In this document: positions 47,640 to 56,520 of the stretch, piece by piece | How positions within the stretch are numbered: the first letter of the stretch is position 1 | Layout: the number at the start of each line of letters is the position of its first letter | Assembly: GCF_001929375.1 (NCBI RefSeq) | Contig: NZ_MSGO01000029.1 | Location: 34,459-98,458, forward strand | DNA from: Actinomyces oris | GTDB taxonomy: Bacteria; Actinomycetota; Actinomycetes; Actinomycetales; Actinomycetaceae | Length of the DNA: 64,000 nucleotides | Direction of reading: 5' to 3' | Made by a program: the position numbers and the translations under genes | The notes under the pieces: model-generated | The model's database searches: none | What the model was told of the DNA's origin: nothing | The model's input: only the letters and a program-made list of their open reading frames with translations

Positions 47640-49331
47640 TCAGCGGCGACGCCGGCGATCCCCGGCCGCAGCCACTGCCTTCCGCCCTGGGCGCAGCCGG
47701 CTCAGAATACCGGCTCCCACCAGTGCGCCTGCACCGGCGAGGAGGATGATGCCGGGGGCGGCACCGAGCCGGTCGGCGACGGTTTGCGAGCTGCGCAGCG
47801 GAACGTCGGCCACGAGGCTCGCCTGGGTGTAGGGCCGGGTGACCTGCTCGACCTCACCGCGGGGGTTGATGATCGCGGTGTAGCCGACGGTGGAGGCCTG
47901 GATGACGCTGCGGCCGTGGACCACCGCCTGGACACGGCCCTGGGCGAGCTGCTGGGCCGCCTCGCCGGAGTCGAGGAAGGAGGCGTTGTTCGTCGGGATG
48001 ATGATCGCCTGCCCGCCCTGTGCGACACCCGTGCGCAGGGCGTCGTCGTAGGCGACCTCGAAACAGATGCCCATGGCGAAGGTGACGTCCCTGCCCTGGG
48101 TGACGGCCGGAACCGTCAGTGTGCTGGGGCCGGTGCCGGGCAGCATGTCGATGCCGACCCGATCGACCTGGGTGGTCAGGCGCCGCACCAGGGAACGGGA
48201 AGGGATATATTCCGCGAAGGGCACGGGCCGATGCTTGCGGTAGTAGGAATGAGCCGTTTTCCCGGAGACGTCTCCGGGATTCCAGATGAGGACGTCGTTA
48301 TAGCGGATGTCATCGACGACAGGAACCGCGCCCACGAGCACCGGCGCCTGGACCGCCTGGGCGGCCTCATCGACAATGGTCGCCGAGGCAGGATAGTCGC
48401 GAGGGTCCAGATCCGCGGAGTTCTCCGGCCAGATGACCATGTCGAGGCTGCCGGGGCCGACGTCGGCGGCCAGCTGCTTCGTCGCCGTGGCGTGGTTGCC
48501 GGTCACCTCCAGGGCCCGGTTGAAGGCGTCCTCGAAGTCGGTGGCCACATTGCCCTGGACGGCTCCGACCCGGACGGTGCCGTTCTCAGCGCGCGTCTCC
48601 AGTGGCAGCGTCCGCGGCGCAATGAGCGCAGCCGCTGCGAGCACTGCGCACAGGAGGACCGGCACGGCGCGGCGCTCATAGACGGATCGAACTGCATGAG
48701 CGATGCATGCGGCCGCCAGTGCCACCAACAGCCCCACACCGGCGCTGCCGACATAGGCCGCCGCCGGCAGGACGGGGGCATCAGCCATGGCGAAGGCCAG
48801 GCGCCCGAAGGGGAAACCGCCCAGCGGCCACACCGAGCGCAGCTCCTCCACCCCGGACCACAGCACGGCGAAGAAGAGCACGCCAGCCGCGCCGGCAGGT
48901 ACGTGCCGCGTAAGCCGCCCTCGCCGGGCAGCCCCCTGGAGCAGCGGCAGGCGGCTCACCAGGGACCAGGTCCCACCGAGCCCGGCCAGGTAGAGGGACT
49001 CGAAGAGCGTCAGCGCGATCCAGCCGATCGGGTTGCCCATGCCCACCATCGTGAAGTGCAGCAGAGGGGCGAACAGACCGAAGCCGTAGAGCAGTCCCAG
49101 ACCAGTGCCCGCCCAGAAGCGGCGGCCGCTGATGAGGAGCATGAATGCCCCGACCCCGATGAGGGCCGACCACCACAGGTTCACCGGGGGGAAGGCGGCA
49201 TAGGTGGCCAGGCCCGCCAGCAGCGCCACCGCCGCCGGGGCTGATCGACGAAGCCAACGGGGAGACTGAGAGAGCAACCGGGTACGCATCCGGGAGGGCA
49301 ACCGAGAGGGCACTGTCACGCGTTGAAGCAT
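47640..49331 (-). CDS. lnt: Apolipoprotein N-acyltransferase
   Basis: Adds the third acyl chain to the N-terminal Cys of lipoproteins. The open frame is longer (to 49601) but overlaps the DUF808 gene; ATG 49331 begins MLQRVTVPSRLPSRMRTRLL, giving 563 residues. About six membrane helices come first (LATYAAFPPVNLWWSALIGV), then the extracytoplasmic nitrilase-like domain with the triad Glu303 (VIWPENSADLD), Lys366 (YYRKHRPVPFAEYIP) and Cys423 (MGICFEVAYDDA), and a last helix near the C-terminus. Its start has no obvious ribosome site. Gram-positive lnt is typical of actinobacteria. It precedes ppm on the same strand. Confidence 0.92.
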   Translation of the reverse strand: MLQRVTVPSRLPSRMRTRLLSQSPRWLRRSAPAAVALLAGLATYAAFPPVNLWWSALIGVGAFMLLISGRRFWAGTGLGLLYGFGLFAPLLHFTMVGMGNPIGWIALTLFESLYLAGLGGTWSLVSRLPLLQGAARRGRLTRHVPAGAAGVLFFAVLWSGVEELRSVWPLGGFPFGRLAFAMADAPVLPAAAYVGSAGVGLLVALAAACIAHAVRSVYERRAVPVLLCAVLAAAALIAPRTLPLETRAENGTVRVGAVQGNVATDFEDAFNRALEVTGNHATATKQLAADVGPGSLDMVIWPENSADLDPRDYPASATIVDEAAQAVQAPVLVGAVPVVDDIRYNDVLIWNPGDVSGKTAHSYYRKHRPVPFAEYIPSRSLVRRLTTQVDRVGIDMLPGTGPSTLTVPAVTQGRDVTFAMGICFEVAYDDALRTGVAQGGQAIIIPTNNASFLDSGEAAQQLAQGRVQAVVHGRSVIQASTVGYTAIINPRGEVEQVTRPYTQASLVADVPLRSSQTVADRLGAAPGIILLAGAGALVGAGILSRLRPGRKAVAAAGDRRRRR

Positions 49332-49347
49332 ACGGGCACGTTGACGG

Positions 49348-50265
49348 TTAACCTTCGTGACGGCGGGCCAGAGCATGGTGCACGGGCTGCCAGGCCAGGG
49401 CCAGCAGGGTGCCGATGACGGCTCCGATGAGGCAGGACATGGCCGTCCCGGTGATCCAGGACAGGACCGGGTTGTGGGCGAGCTCCTCGGTCCACTCGAT
49501 GGCGTGATGCAGCGGGTGGAAGCCGACCTTGGCGAGGTTGACCGCCAGGATGTGTCCGCCGACCCACAGCATCGCCACGGTCCCGACGATCCCGATGCCA
49601 CGGAAGAGCGCCGGCGCAGACGTCACAATCGCGCGGCCAAGGGAGCGGATGGTGCCGGTGCGGCCGTGGCCCGCCAGGTGCGCTCCGGCGTCGTCGAGCT
49701 TGATGAGGGCTGCCACCAGGCCGTAGACGGCGAAAGTGATGAGCAGGGCGATGAGGACCAGGACGATGATGCGCCGCATGGAGGACTCCCCCTCCACCTC
49801 GGCCAGGGCCAGCAGCATGATCTCGGTGGACAGGACGAAGTCCGTGGTGATGGCCTGACGGACGATCTGGGCCTCGTCGACCAGGCCGGACTCCTCCTTG
49901 GTGTGAGCAGTACCTCCGAAGCGCTCCAGGATCTTCTCCCCGCCCTCGAAGCACAGGTAGGCGCCGCCGATGACGAGCGCCACCGGCAGGAGCCACGGCG
50001 CCACGGCCGTCAGCAGCAGGCCGATCGGCAGGATGATGAGGAGCTTGTTACGCAGCGAGCCCAGCGTGATCTTCTTGATGATCGGCAGCTCCCGGTCCGG
50101 GGTGATACCGGTGACGTACTGGGGCGTGGTGGCGACGTCATCGACGGCGGCCGCCGACACCTTCGCGGAGGCCTTGACGGCCACGGAGGCCGTGTCGTCA
50201 ACGGTGGACAGTGTCAGCTTGGCGAGCGTGGCGATGTCGTCAAGAAGGGCGAAGAAGCCTGACAT
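49348..50265 (-). CDS. DUF808 family membrane protein (YedI-like)
   Basis: A 305-residue integral membrane protein. It begins MSGFFALLDDIATLAKLTLS and continues VDDTASVAVKASAKVSAAAV with VDDVATTPQYVTGITPDREL, the family hallmark. Four to five hydrophobic segments follow, including LIILPIGLLLTAVAPWLLPV and VLIALLITFAVYGLVAAL. The function of the family is unknown. It is codirectional with lnt (17-bp gap) and lies between helY and lnt. The C-terminus HHALARRHEG is charged. Confidence 0.88.
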   Translation of the reverse strand: MSGFFALLDDIATLAKLTLSTVDDTASVAVKASAKVSAAAVDDVATTPQYVTGITPDRELPIIKKITLGSLRNKLLIILPIGLLLTAVAPWLLPVALVIGGAYLCFEGGEKILERFGGTAHTKEESGLVDEAQIVRQAITTDFVLSTEIMLLALAEVEGESSMRRIIVLVLIALLITFAVYGLVAALIKLDDAGAHLAGHGRTGTIRSLGRAIVTSAPALFRGIGIVGTVAMLWVGGHILAVNLAKVGFHPLHHAIEWTEELAHNPVLSWITGTAMSCLIGAVIGTLLALAWQPVHHALARRHEG

Positions 50266-50323
50266 AGGGGCATGAGTCCTGTCGTCCGGAGTATCGGCTG
50301 GAACGAGGGTACTAGCCGCAGTG

Positions 50324-53266
50324 TCACACGGCGGACCAGCTCACCACTCCCCTATTGAGATCCAGGGAGGCCTCTGCGGCGCGCATCGACAGGCCGGTGA
50401 CGGCCCTGGACTGCTCGGGGCTGGCATCCGGTGGTGGCGAGAGGCTCGCGATCTGGCCGACGACGTCGAGCAGCTGCTTGCACCAGCGCACGAAGTCCCC
50501 GGCCGTCAGCTCAGTGGCATCCAGGATGTCCGCCAGCTGCGCGCCATCGCACCAGGCCTGGACGGCCCCGGCCAGTGCCGGCTCTGCCCCCGAGGACGCC
50601 TCGATGCGGGCCAGGGACTCCAGGTCTTGGATTCGGTGCGAGACCCCCAGCTGTGTGCGCAGGCACTGGCCGAGCCTGGATGCGGGCGTCACGGGCAGCC
50701 CGATCGACTGGGCGCTCAGTCGCGGCTCGTAGACGCAGGCGCTCAGCGCCCCGGCCAGCTCTGCGGCGCTGAGATCCTCGAAGACTCCCGTGCGCAGGCA
50801 CTCGGCGATGAGTAGGTCCCGCTCGGCATAGATCCGGGCCAGCACCTTGCCTGCGCCGGTCACCCGCAGCTCGCGCTCCGGGTGGCCCCGGTCCACCGGG
50901 TGCAGATAGCCCAGCTCGAGCAGCACCTCGCAGACGGCGTCGAAGAGGCGGGCGATGGTGCCGGTGCGGGTCTCGATGCGTCGCTGGAGGCTGTCCGCAT
51001 CGGCCTTGGCCCGCGACCACTTGCGGCCCACCCGAGCGTGCTCCTCCCGGTCGGGGCACCCGTGGCAGGGGTGGGAGCGCATTTCGTGACGCAGTCGCTC
51101 AAGGTTCTCGATCGCGCTGTCTCGGCGGGCCTGCGCACGGCTGGAGCGGGTGCGTGTGCGCTTGCCGCCCCCTTTCAGGTCCCCGGAGCGCAGAGCATCG
51201 ACCAGACGCTGAACGAGCCGGTCCCGGTCCCGGGGCCGATGCGGGTCCACCGAGTCCGCCACCCGCAGCGCGCCCACGCGCATGACGCCGTCCGGTGCCG
51301 TGTCGGGGGTCAGCGCGACGACTCGCGAGTCCTCCCCCAGCACCGAGATGGTGGGGGTCCCGGTCCGGTCGGCACCGACCTCCAGGACGATGCCGTGGCG
51401 GCGGCGTCGGCCCTTACGGAAGACGACGACGTCACCGCGTCCCAGCGAGCTCATGCTCCGGCCCGTCTCACTTCGGCGCGCCGAGGCCTTGTCTCGCGAC
51501 AGGTCCGCCTCGGCGTCGGCGATGGCCTGGCGCAGGGAGGCGTACTCGCGGAAGTCGCCCAGGCGGCAGGTCATGTCCTTCTCCAGGCCCTCCAGGCTGC
51601 GGCGCTTACGGCGAGCCTGAGCGGCCAGCTCCACGACGCCGCGGTCGGCCTGGAACTGGGCGAAGGACTGCTCGAGCACCTCACGCACCCGCGTCCGCGG
51701 CATGCGCTCGAGCAGGTTGACGGCCATGTTGTAGGTCGGCCGGAAGGCGGAGACCAGCGGGTAGGTGCGCCGGGAGGCCAGTGAGGAGACCGTGGCCGGC
51801 TCGACGTCGTCGGCCGTCAGCACGACGGCGTGACCCTCCACGTCGATGCCGCGGCGCCCGGCCCGACCCGTCAGCTGGGTGTACTCCCCCGGGCTGAGGG
51901 TGACGTGGGCCGATCCGTTCCACTTGCGCAGCGACTCCAGGACGACGGTGCGGGCGGGCATGTTGATCCCCAGCGCCAGGGTCTCGGTGGCGTAGACGAC
52001 CTTGACCAGGCCCGCGCTGAAGAGCTCCTCCACCGTCTCCTTGAACACCGGCAGCAGCCCCGCATGGTGGGCCGCGACGCCACGCTCCAGGGCGTGGGCC
52101 CAGAAGTGGAAGCCGAGGACCCCCAGGTCGCCGGCGGGGATGTCAGCCGTGCGCCGCTCAATGACCTCCCGGATCCGGGCCGCCTCGGCCTCGGTGGTCA
52201 GGTCCACCCCGGCGCTGACCACCTGGTGGACGGCCTGCTCGCAGCCCGCCCGGGAGAAGACGAAGACGATCGCGGGCAGCAGGCGCGCCCCCTCCAGGGC
52301 CGTGACGACCTGCAGACGAGAGGGCGGCTTCAACCTGGCCGTGCGAGCTCCCCCTTCGCCACGGCGAGGAGCCCGTCCGCCCCGTGCGGAGCGCTTCCAG
52401 GGCTGCGGCCCTTGGGCCGAACCGCCACCGCGGCCTCGGCAGCCGTTCTTGGAGCCGCCTGTCGAGGCGGCGGCACGCCGAGCCTGCTTGACGGCCTTGA
52501 GCAGCTCGGGGTTGAGCGGGGGCTGCCCCGCCTGTCCTGTCTGCTCGGACTGGTCGAGCTGGTCGGACTGCTCGGCCGCGTCCGCGGGGTGGGAGTACAA
52601 CGGCAGCAGCTTGCGACCGACCATCATGTGCTGAGTCAGCGGGACGGGGCGATCCTCGGAGACGACGACGGCGGTCCTGCCTCGCACCTGGCCGAGCCAG
52701 TCACCGAACTCCTCGGCGTTGGAGACCGTGGCGGACAGGGAGATCACCTGGACCTCGGCGGGCAGGTGGATGATGACCTCCTCCCACACCGGCCCGCGGA
52801 AGCGGTCGGCCAGGTAGTGGACCTCATCCATGACCACGAAGCCCAGCCGGTCCAGGTCGCGTGAGCCCGAGTAGAGCATGTTGCGCAGCACCTCGGTGGT
52901 CATGACCACCACGTCCGCGTGAGGGTTGACGGAGGTGTCACCGGTGAGCAGCCCCACCCGCTCCTGACCGTGCCGGGCTACGAGGTCCAGGTACTTCTGG
53001 TTGCTCAGGGCCTTGATGGGGGCGGTGTAGAAGGTCTTGAGCCCTCGGGCCAGGCCCAGGTGCACGGCGAACTCCCCCACCACCGTCTTGCCGGCGCCCG
53101 TCGGGGCGGCGACCAGGACTCCCTCTCCCCTCTCGATAGCGCCGCAGGCCTCCTCCTGGAAGGGGTCGAGGGGGAAGTCGTAGCCCTGGGCGAAGCGGGC
53201 GAGCTCACTGCTGGAAGCAGCCTGTCGACGTCGAGATGCGGCATAGCGCTCTGTTGGTGAGCTCAT
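50324..53266 (-). CDS. helY: DEAD/DEAH-box helicase, HelY/Mtr4-like
   Basis: A 980-residue SF2 helicase. Motif I LVAAPTGAGKTVVGEFAV (Lys60), motif II MDEVHYLADRFRG, motif III SLSATVSNAEEFGDW, and helicase C motifs ATETLALGINMPARTVVLES and QLTGRAGRRGIDVEGHAVV are in the order of the Ski2/Mtr4 group, with a DSHCT-type C-terminal domain (about residues 790-970). Between the two RecA domains is a Gln/Gly/Arg-rich low-complexity insert (about residues 230-320). It corresponds to Rv2092c, which lies beside tatC in mycobacteria; here a diacylglycerol kinase is inserted between helY and tatC. Role in RNA or DNA metabolism is not settled. Confidence 0.93.
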   Translation of the reverse strand: MSSPTERYAASRRRQAASSSELARFAQGYDFPLDPFQEEACGAIERGEGVLVAAPTGAGKTVVGEFAVHLGLARGLKTFYTAPIKALSNQKYLDLVARHGQERVGLLTGDTSVNPHADVVVMTTEVLRNMLYSGSRDLDRLGFVVMDEVHYLADRFRGPVWEEVIIHLPAEVQVISLSATVSNAEEFGDWLGQVRGRTAVVVSEDRPVPLTQHMMVGRKLLPLYSHPADAAEQSDQLDQSEQTGQAGQPPLNPELLKAVKQARRAAASTGGSKNGCRGRGGGSAQGPQPWKRSARGGRAPRRGEGGARTARLKPPSRLQVVTALEGARLLPAIVFVFSRAGCEQAVHQVVSAGVDLTTEAEAARIREVIERRTADIPAGDLGVLGFHFWAHALERGVAAHHAGLLPVFKETVEELFSAGLVKVVYATETLALGINMPARTVVLESLRKWNGSAHVTLSPGEYTQLTGRAGRRGIDVEGHAVVLTADDVEPATVSSLASRRTYPLVSAFRPTYNMAVNLLERMPRTRVREVLEQSFAQFQADRGVVELAAQARRKRRSLEGLEKDMTCRLGDFREYASLRQAIADAEADLSRDKASARRSETGRSMSSLGRGDVVVFRKGRRRRHGIVLEVGADRTGTPTISVLGEDSRVVALTPDTAPDGVMRVGALRVADSVDPHRPRDRDRLVQRLVDALRSGDLKGGGKRTRTRSSRAQARRDSAIENLERLRHEMRSHPCHGCPDREEHARVGRKWSRAKADADSLQRRIETRTGTIARLFDAVCEVLLELGYLHPVDRGHPERELRVTGAGKVLARIYAERDLLIAECLRTGVFEDLSAAELAGALSACVYEPRLSAQSIGLPVTPASRLGQCLRTQLGVSHRIQDLESLARIEASSGAEPALAGAVQAWCDGAQLADILDATELTAGDFVRWCKQLLDVVGQIASLSPPPDASPEQSRAVTGLSMRAAEASLDLNRGVVSWSAV

Positions 53267-53287
53267 GGCAACACCCTACGGGCCGGA

Positions 53288-54259
53288 TCAGCCCTGAGCA
53301 GGTAGGAGCAGCCGGACGGCGTCGGGGACCGCCTCGAGGCGCAGGGGCAGCTCGGCCAGCGGCTCCCCGTCGGCGAAGGGATGAGGCGGTGGGCGCATCC
53401 CCCGGTCACGGCCGGTTCGCTCAGCGAGCGCCTCAATGGTGACGATGCGGCTGCGCTCCACGTGGACGGCCGGGTCGGTCAGGTGCGTGCCGCGGAAGAG
53501 CCGGCGGAAGAGGGCGAGCAGGTGGGTGCGGCCCACGGGGTCCAGTCGCAGCACCTCCAGCAGGCCATCGGTGGGGTCGGCCTGGGGTGCCAGGTCCATG
53601 CCGCCGCCGACGTAACGGGTGTTGGCCGCCGCCAGCAGGAGCGCCGGCCCCTCCCAGGTGCCCTCGTCGGTGGTGACCCGGTAGCCGTAGGGCGCCAGCG
53701 TCGCGAGCTCGGCGGTGAAGGCGCGCACGTAGCGTCCCTCGCGGGCCGGCCAGGAAAGGGTGTTGGCGCGGGCATTGACGGCGGCGTCCACCCCGGCACT
53801 GACCACGGCCAGGGACCAGCGACGCTGCGGGGCCAGCAGGGTGCCGTCGGGACGGGATGCGTAGATCGCGTCCACCGCCGTCATTGTTCCCTCACCGGAC
53901 AGCGCCTGGTTGATGAGGCGGGCGGAGGCCTCCGCGTCCCGGCTAGGCAGATTGAAGTGCCTGGCGATGTCATTGCCGGTGCCGGTGGCCACGATGCCCA
54001 GAGGCACGCCCGTCGTGGCGACGATGTCCACCCCCAGGTGCACCATGCCGTCCCCGCCGACGACGACCAGTGCCTCAATGTTCCGGTCCGGCCCGTCACC
54101 CAGGAGGGCCCGTCCTGCGTGGCGCGCCTGCTCGTAGGAGCTGCCACGGACGTGGAGGACCTCATGGCCGGTCTCGGTCAGGATCTGGCGGGCGACGTCG
54201 TCGGCGGCCGCATGACGTCCTCGGCCCGAGGAGGGGTTGGACAGCAGAGCGATACGCAT
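53288..54259 (-). CDS. Diacylglycerol/lipid kinase family protein (DagK-like)
   Basis: A 323-residue lipid kinase. The N-terminus RIALLSNPSSGRGRHAAAD and VVVGGDGMVHLGVDIVATTG (the GGDGT motif, here GGDGM) with LGIVATGTGNDIARHFNLP form the NTP-binding lobe. The C-terminal beta-sandwich has LLAAANTRYVGGGMDLAPQA and DGLLEVLRLDPVGRT. Substitution of Thr by Met in the first motif is seen in some members. Substrates include diacylglycerol and undecaprenol-type or mycobacterial-type lipids; which one cannot be said. Same strand as helY (21 bp) and tatC (48 bp). Confidence 0.9.
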   Translation of the reverse strand: MRIALLSNPSSGRGRHAAADDVARQILTETGHEVLHVRGSSYEQARHAGRALLGDGPDRNIEALVVVGGDGMVHLGVDIVATTGVPLGIVATGTGNDIARHFNLPSRDAEASARLINQALSGEGTMTAVDAIYASRPDGTLLAPQRRWSLAVVSAGVDAAVNARANTLSWPAREGRYVRAFTAELATLAPYGYRVTTDEGTWEGPALLLAAANTRYVGGGMDLAPQADPTDGLLEVLRLDPVGRTHLLALFRRLFRGTHLTDPAVHVERSRIVTIEALAERTGRDRGMRPPPHPFADGEPLAELPLRLEAVPDAVRLLLPAQG

Positions 54260-54307
54260 AGAAGGAACGAGAGCGACTAGTCAGGCAGGAACGGGAGATG
54301 CACCCGG

Positions 54308-55129
54308 CTACTCGGCCAGGGCGGCCTCGAGCTCGGCGTCGAGCTCAGCGCGCTTCCTCTCCACCCGTTTGTCATGCTTGATGGAGATGAAGCAGGCCAG
54401 GAAGTACAGACCGGTGATGGGCAGGGACATGAAGATCATGGACCAGGGATCCGGCATCGGGTTGACAATGGCCATAAAGGTGACAATGCCCACAATGGCC
54501 CAGCGCCAGCCCTTGAGCATGGTCTTTCCCTGCATGAGCCCGAGCATATTGAGGGCGACGAGGACCTCGGGCAGGAGGAAGGCGATGCCGAAGGCGAGGA
54601 CCATCCTCATGATGAAGGACAGGTAGAGATTCGCCCCGATCACTCCGGCAGTGGGGCCGTTAGGGATGAAGCTGGTGAGGATGGACACCGCGTGCGGCAT
54701 CACCCAGATCCCCAGAGCCGCACCGGCCAGGAAGAGGAGCAGGCCGGCCGTGCCATATGCCCAGGTGTAGGCCTTCTCCTTGCGGGTCATGCCCGGTCCC
54801 ACGAAGGCCCAGAACTCGTATATCCACAGCGGGGAGGAGAACAGGATGCCGAGCCAGATCGACACCTCGAGCTTCATGTCGAAGGAGGCCAGGATCGTGT
54901 CGAAGTTCAGGGTGAGATGCGCGCCCTTGGCATTGGCCTGCTCGATGGGCCGGGTGATGAGGGCGAAGGCTCGCTCGTAGACCAGATAACCGACGACCGT
55001 CATCACCATGACACCCGCGGCGGAGACGAAGAGACGTTGGCGCAGCTCGCGCAGGTGGTCCCCGATGGACATGCGCGCCTCGGGATTGTCCTTGCGCCTC
55101 GATCGCTTGATCTGAGGGAGCTTGGTCAC
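54308..55129 (-). CDS. tatC: Twin-arginine translocase subunit TatC
   Basis: The six-helix receptor for twin-arginine signal peptides. The open frame begins at ATG 55144, but AAGGAGG lies inside that codon block and points to GTG 55129 (MTKLPQIKRSRRKDNPEARM), giving 273 residues. Core motifs are MSIGDHLRELRQRLFVSAAG (the conserved Glu of HLxELR), FWAFVGPGMTRKEKAY, and FGIAFLLPEVLVALNML. The protein ends with a charged cytoplasmic tail RVERKRAELDAELEAALAE. Directly downstream of tatA on the same strand, as in mycobacteria. Confidence 0.94.
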   Translation of the reverse strand: MTKLPQIKRSRRKDNPEARMSIGDHLRELRQRLFVSAAGVMVMTVVGYLVYERAFALITRPIEQANAKGAHLTLNFDTILASFDMKLEVSIWLGILFSSPLWIYEFWAFVGPGMTRKEKAYTWAYGTAGLLLFLAGAALGIWVMPHAVSILTSFIPNGPTAGVIGANLYLSFIMRMVLAFGIAFLLPEVLVALNMLGLMQGKTMLKGWRWAIVGIVTFMAIVNPMPDPWSMIFMSLPITGLYFLACFISIKHDKRVERKRAELDAELEAALAE

Positions 55130-55174
55130 CACGGCCTCCTTCATCTGCAGGTCACTGGCTCTCGCCGGATGACA

Positions 55175-55435
55175 TCACTTCTGGGATGAGCCCTCGGCAC
55201 TCTGAGCGGTCTGGCCGGACTGGGTGGGCTCGGTGTAGTAGGTGCCCTCCTGCGGCTGCTGAATCTGAGCCTGGGAGTCCTTGGAGTCGTCGTCGCGCAG
55301 CTCCTTGACCTCCTTCTTGAAGACCTTCATGGACTGGCCCACGCTGCGGGCGATGTCAGGCAGCTTCCTGTAGCCGAACAGCAGGATGACGACGATGAGC
55401 AGGAAGATGATGTGCGACGGCTTAAAGAGGTTCAC
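55175..55435 (-). CDS. tatA: Twin-arginine translocase subunit TatA
   Basis: An 86-residue TatA/E protein. GTG 55435 is seven bases after AAGGAG. It has one membrane helix (HIIFLLIVVILLFGYRKLPD; FG-x-x-KLP is the family hinge) followed by the amphipathic helix IARSVGQSMKVFKKEVKELR and a polar, unstructured tail rich in Gln, Ser and Thr. Together with TatC it forms the minimal Tat pathway; tatB is not seen in this window. Confidence 0.95.
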   Translation of the reverse strand: MNLFKPSHIIFLLIVVILLFGYRKLPDIARSVGQSMKVFKKEVKELRDDDSKDSQAQIQQPQEGTYYTEPTQSGQTAQSAEGSSQK

Positions 55436-55546
55436 GGCGCTGCTCCTTGTGGTAGGGGCTATCGATACGGGCTGAGTGTAGCCTCCCGGGCGGGTGCCTC
55501 AGAACGAGGGTCCTGATGGTTCTCCCCAAGGCGGACGGGGCAGGAC

Positions 55547-56518
55547 TCAGCAGTTGTATAAGGTCAGAGCCTGTTTGGCGGCTGCTGCGGCCTCCTGGGC
55601 GAGATCCGGGGGCTCCACTGCCACGAGATGGCGACCCGCTGAGAGGACCAGGTCGATGAGCCAGGCGCGGTCACGTCCCTCAACGACGACCCTGAGGTGG
55701 CCGTCCGCGGTCTCCTCCTGGGAGAGGCACGGGACCTGCTCGGCGAGCCAGCGGCCCGTCGGATGCATCACCAGGGTGGCGCGAGGTCTGTTCCCCGTGG
55801 AGTGAGCGGCTTCGGGGCGGTTCCCTCTGCGTGAGGCGCGATGTCGCACAGAAGGGGTATCGAGCAGCGTGACCGACGTGATCCGGTCCAGGCGGAAACT
55901 GCGTTCGGCCTTCGCACTGAGGCACCAGCCCACCAGCGTCATATGTGATCCATCACTTTCCAGCGCGATGGGGTCGACGTCCCGCTCCGAGGGGGTGTCG
56001 GTGGCGGAGACGTAGACCAGGTGCAGGCGGCGCCTGTCCCGCAGAGCGGAACGCACAGCGGCCAGGACCCGGGGCGTACGCCCGGAGCGGCCGGCGTGCT
56101 CTGGCCCCGGGCCGGCGGAGGCGCCCGTGGTGAGCAGAGCGGTCACCGCCTGCTGGGTGGAGGTGATCACGGGGGCCGAGGCTTCGTCGTCGACCAGGAG
56201 GTCGGCGAGCACCCTGAGCGCCATGAGCAGAGAGATCGCCTCCTGCCGGGTGAGGCGAACCGGGCGGTCCAGCCCCAGCGGTTCGGACAGGCGCAGGCGC
56301 CCGGCCTCGAAGTCCGCGGCGTCGAAGTCCACGAGGTCCCCGTGCATGCCACCGGGCAAACCGGAGACCCACAGCGTGTTGACGTCGCGCTCAATGACGG
56401 CCGGGGCGACGCCGAAGTGCTCGGCGGCCTCCGTGACGGTCACCCCGGGGTGCTCCGCGACCCAGGCGGGCAGGGCGAGCAGGCGCGTGAGCTGGTCGGA
56501 GGCGGATGCGCGCGCCAT
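55547..56518 (-). CDS. pafC: WYL-domain transcriptional regulator PafC
   Basis: A 323-residue regulator with an N-terminal HTH (SDQLTRLLALPAWVAEHPGV, TEAAEHFGVAPAVIERDVNT) and a WYL-type domain (LHLVYVSATDTPSERDVDPI; MTLVGWCLSAKAERSFRLDR) with a C-terminal extension. GTG 56524 overlaps the pafB stop, but GGAGGGGGA six bases before ATG 56518 points to the latter. PafB and PafC form the activator of the LexA-independent DNA-damage response in mycobacteria. The block pafB-pafC-tatA-tatC is as in mycobacteria; pafA is not present in this window. Confidence 0.9.
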   Translation of the reverse strand: MARASASDQLTRLLALPAWVAEHPGVTVTEAAEHFGVAPAVIERDVNTLWVSGLPGGMHGDLVDFDAADFEAGRLRLSEPLGLDRPVRLTRQEAISLLMALRVLADLLVDDEASAPVITSTQQAVTALLTTGASAGPGPEHAGRSGRTPRVLAAVRSALRDRRRLHLVYVSATDTPSERDVDPIALESDGSHMTLVGWCLSAKAERSFRLDRITSVTLLDTPSVRHRASRRGNRPEAAHSTGNRPRATLVMHPTGRWLAEQVPCLSQEETADGHLRVVVEGRDRAWLIDLVLSAGRHLVAVEPPDLAQEAAAAAKQALTLYNC

Positions 56519-56520
56519 CG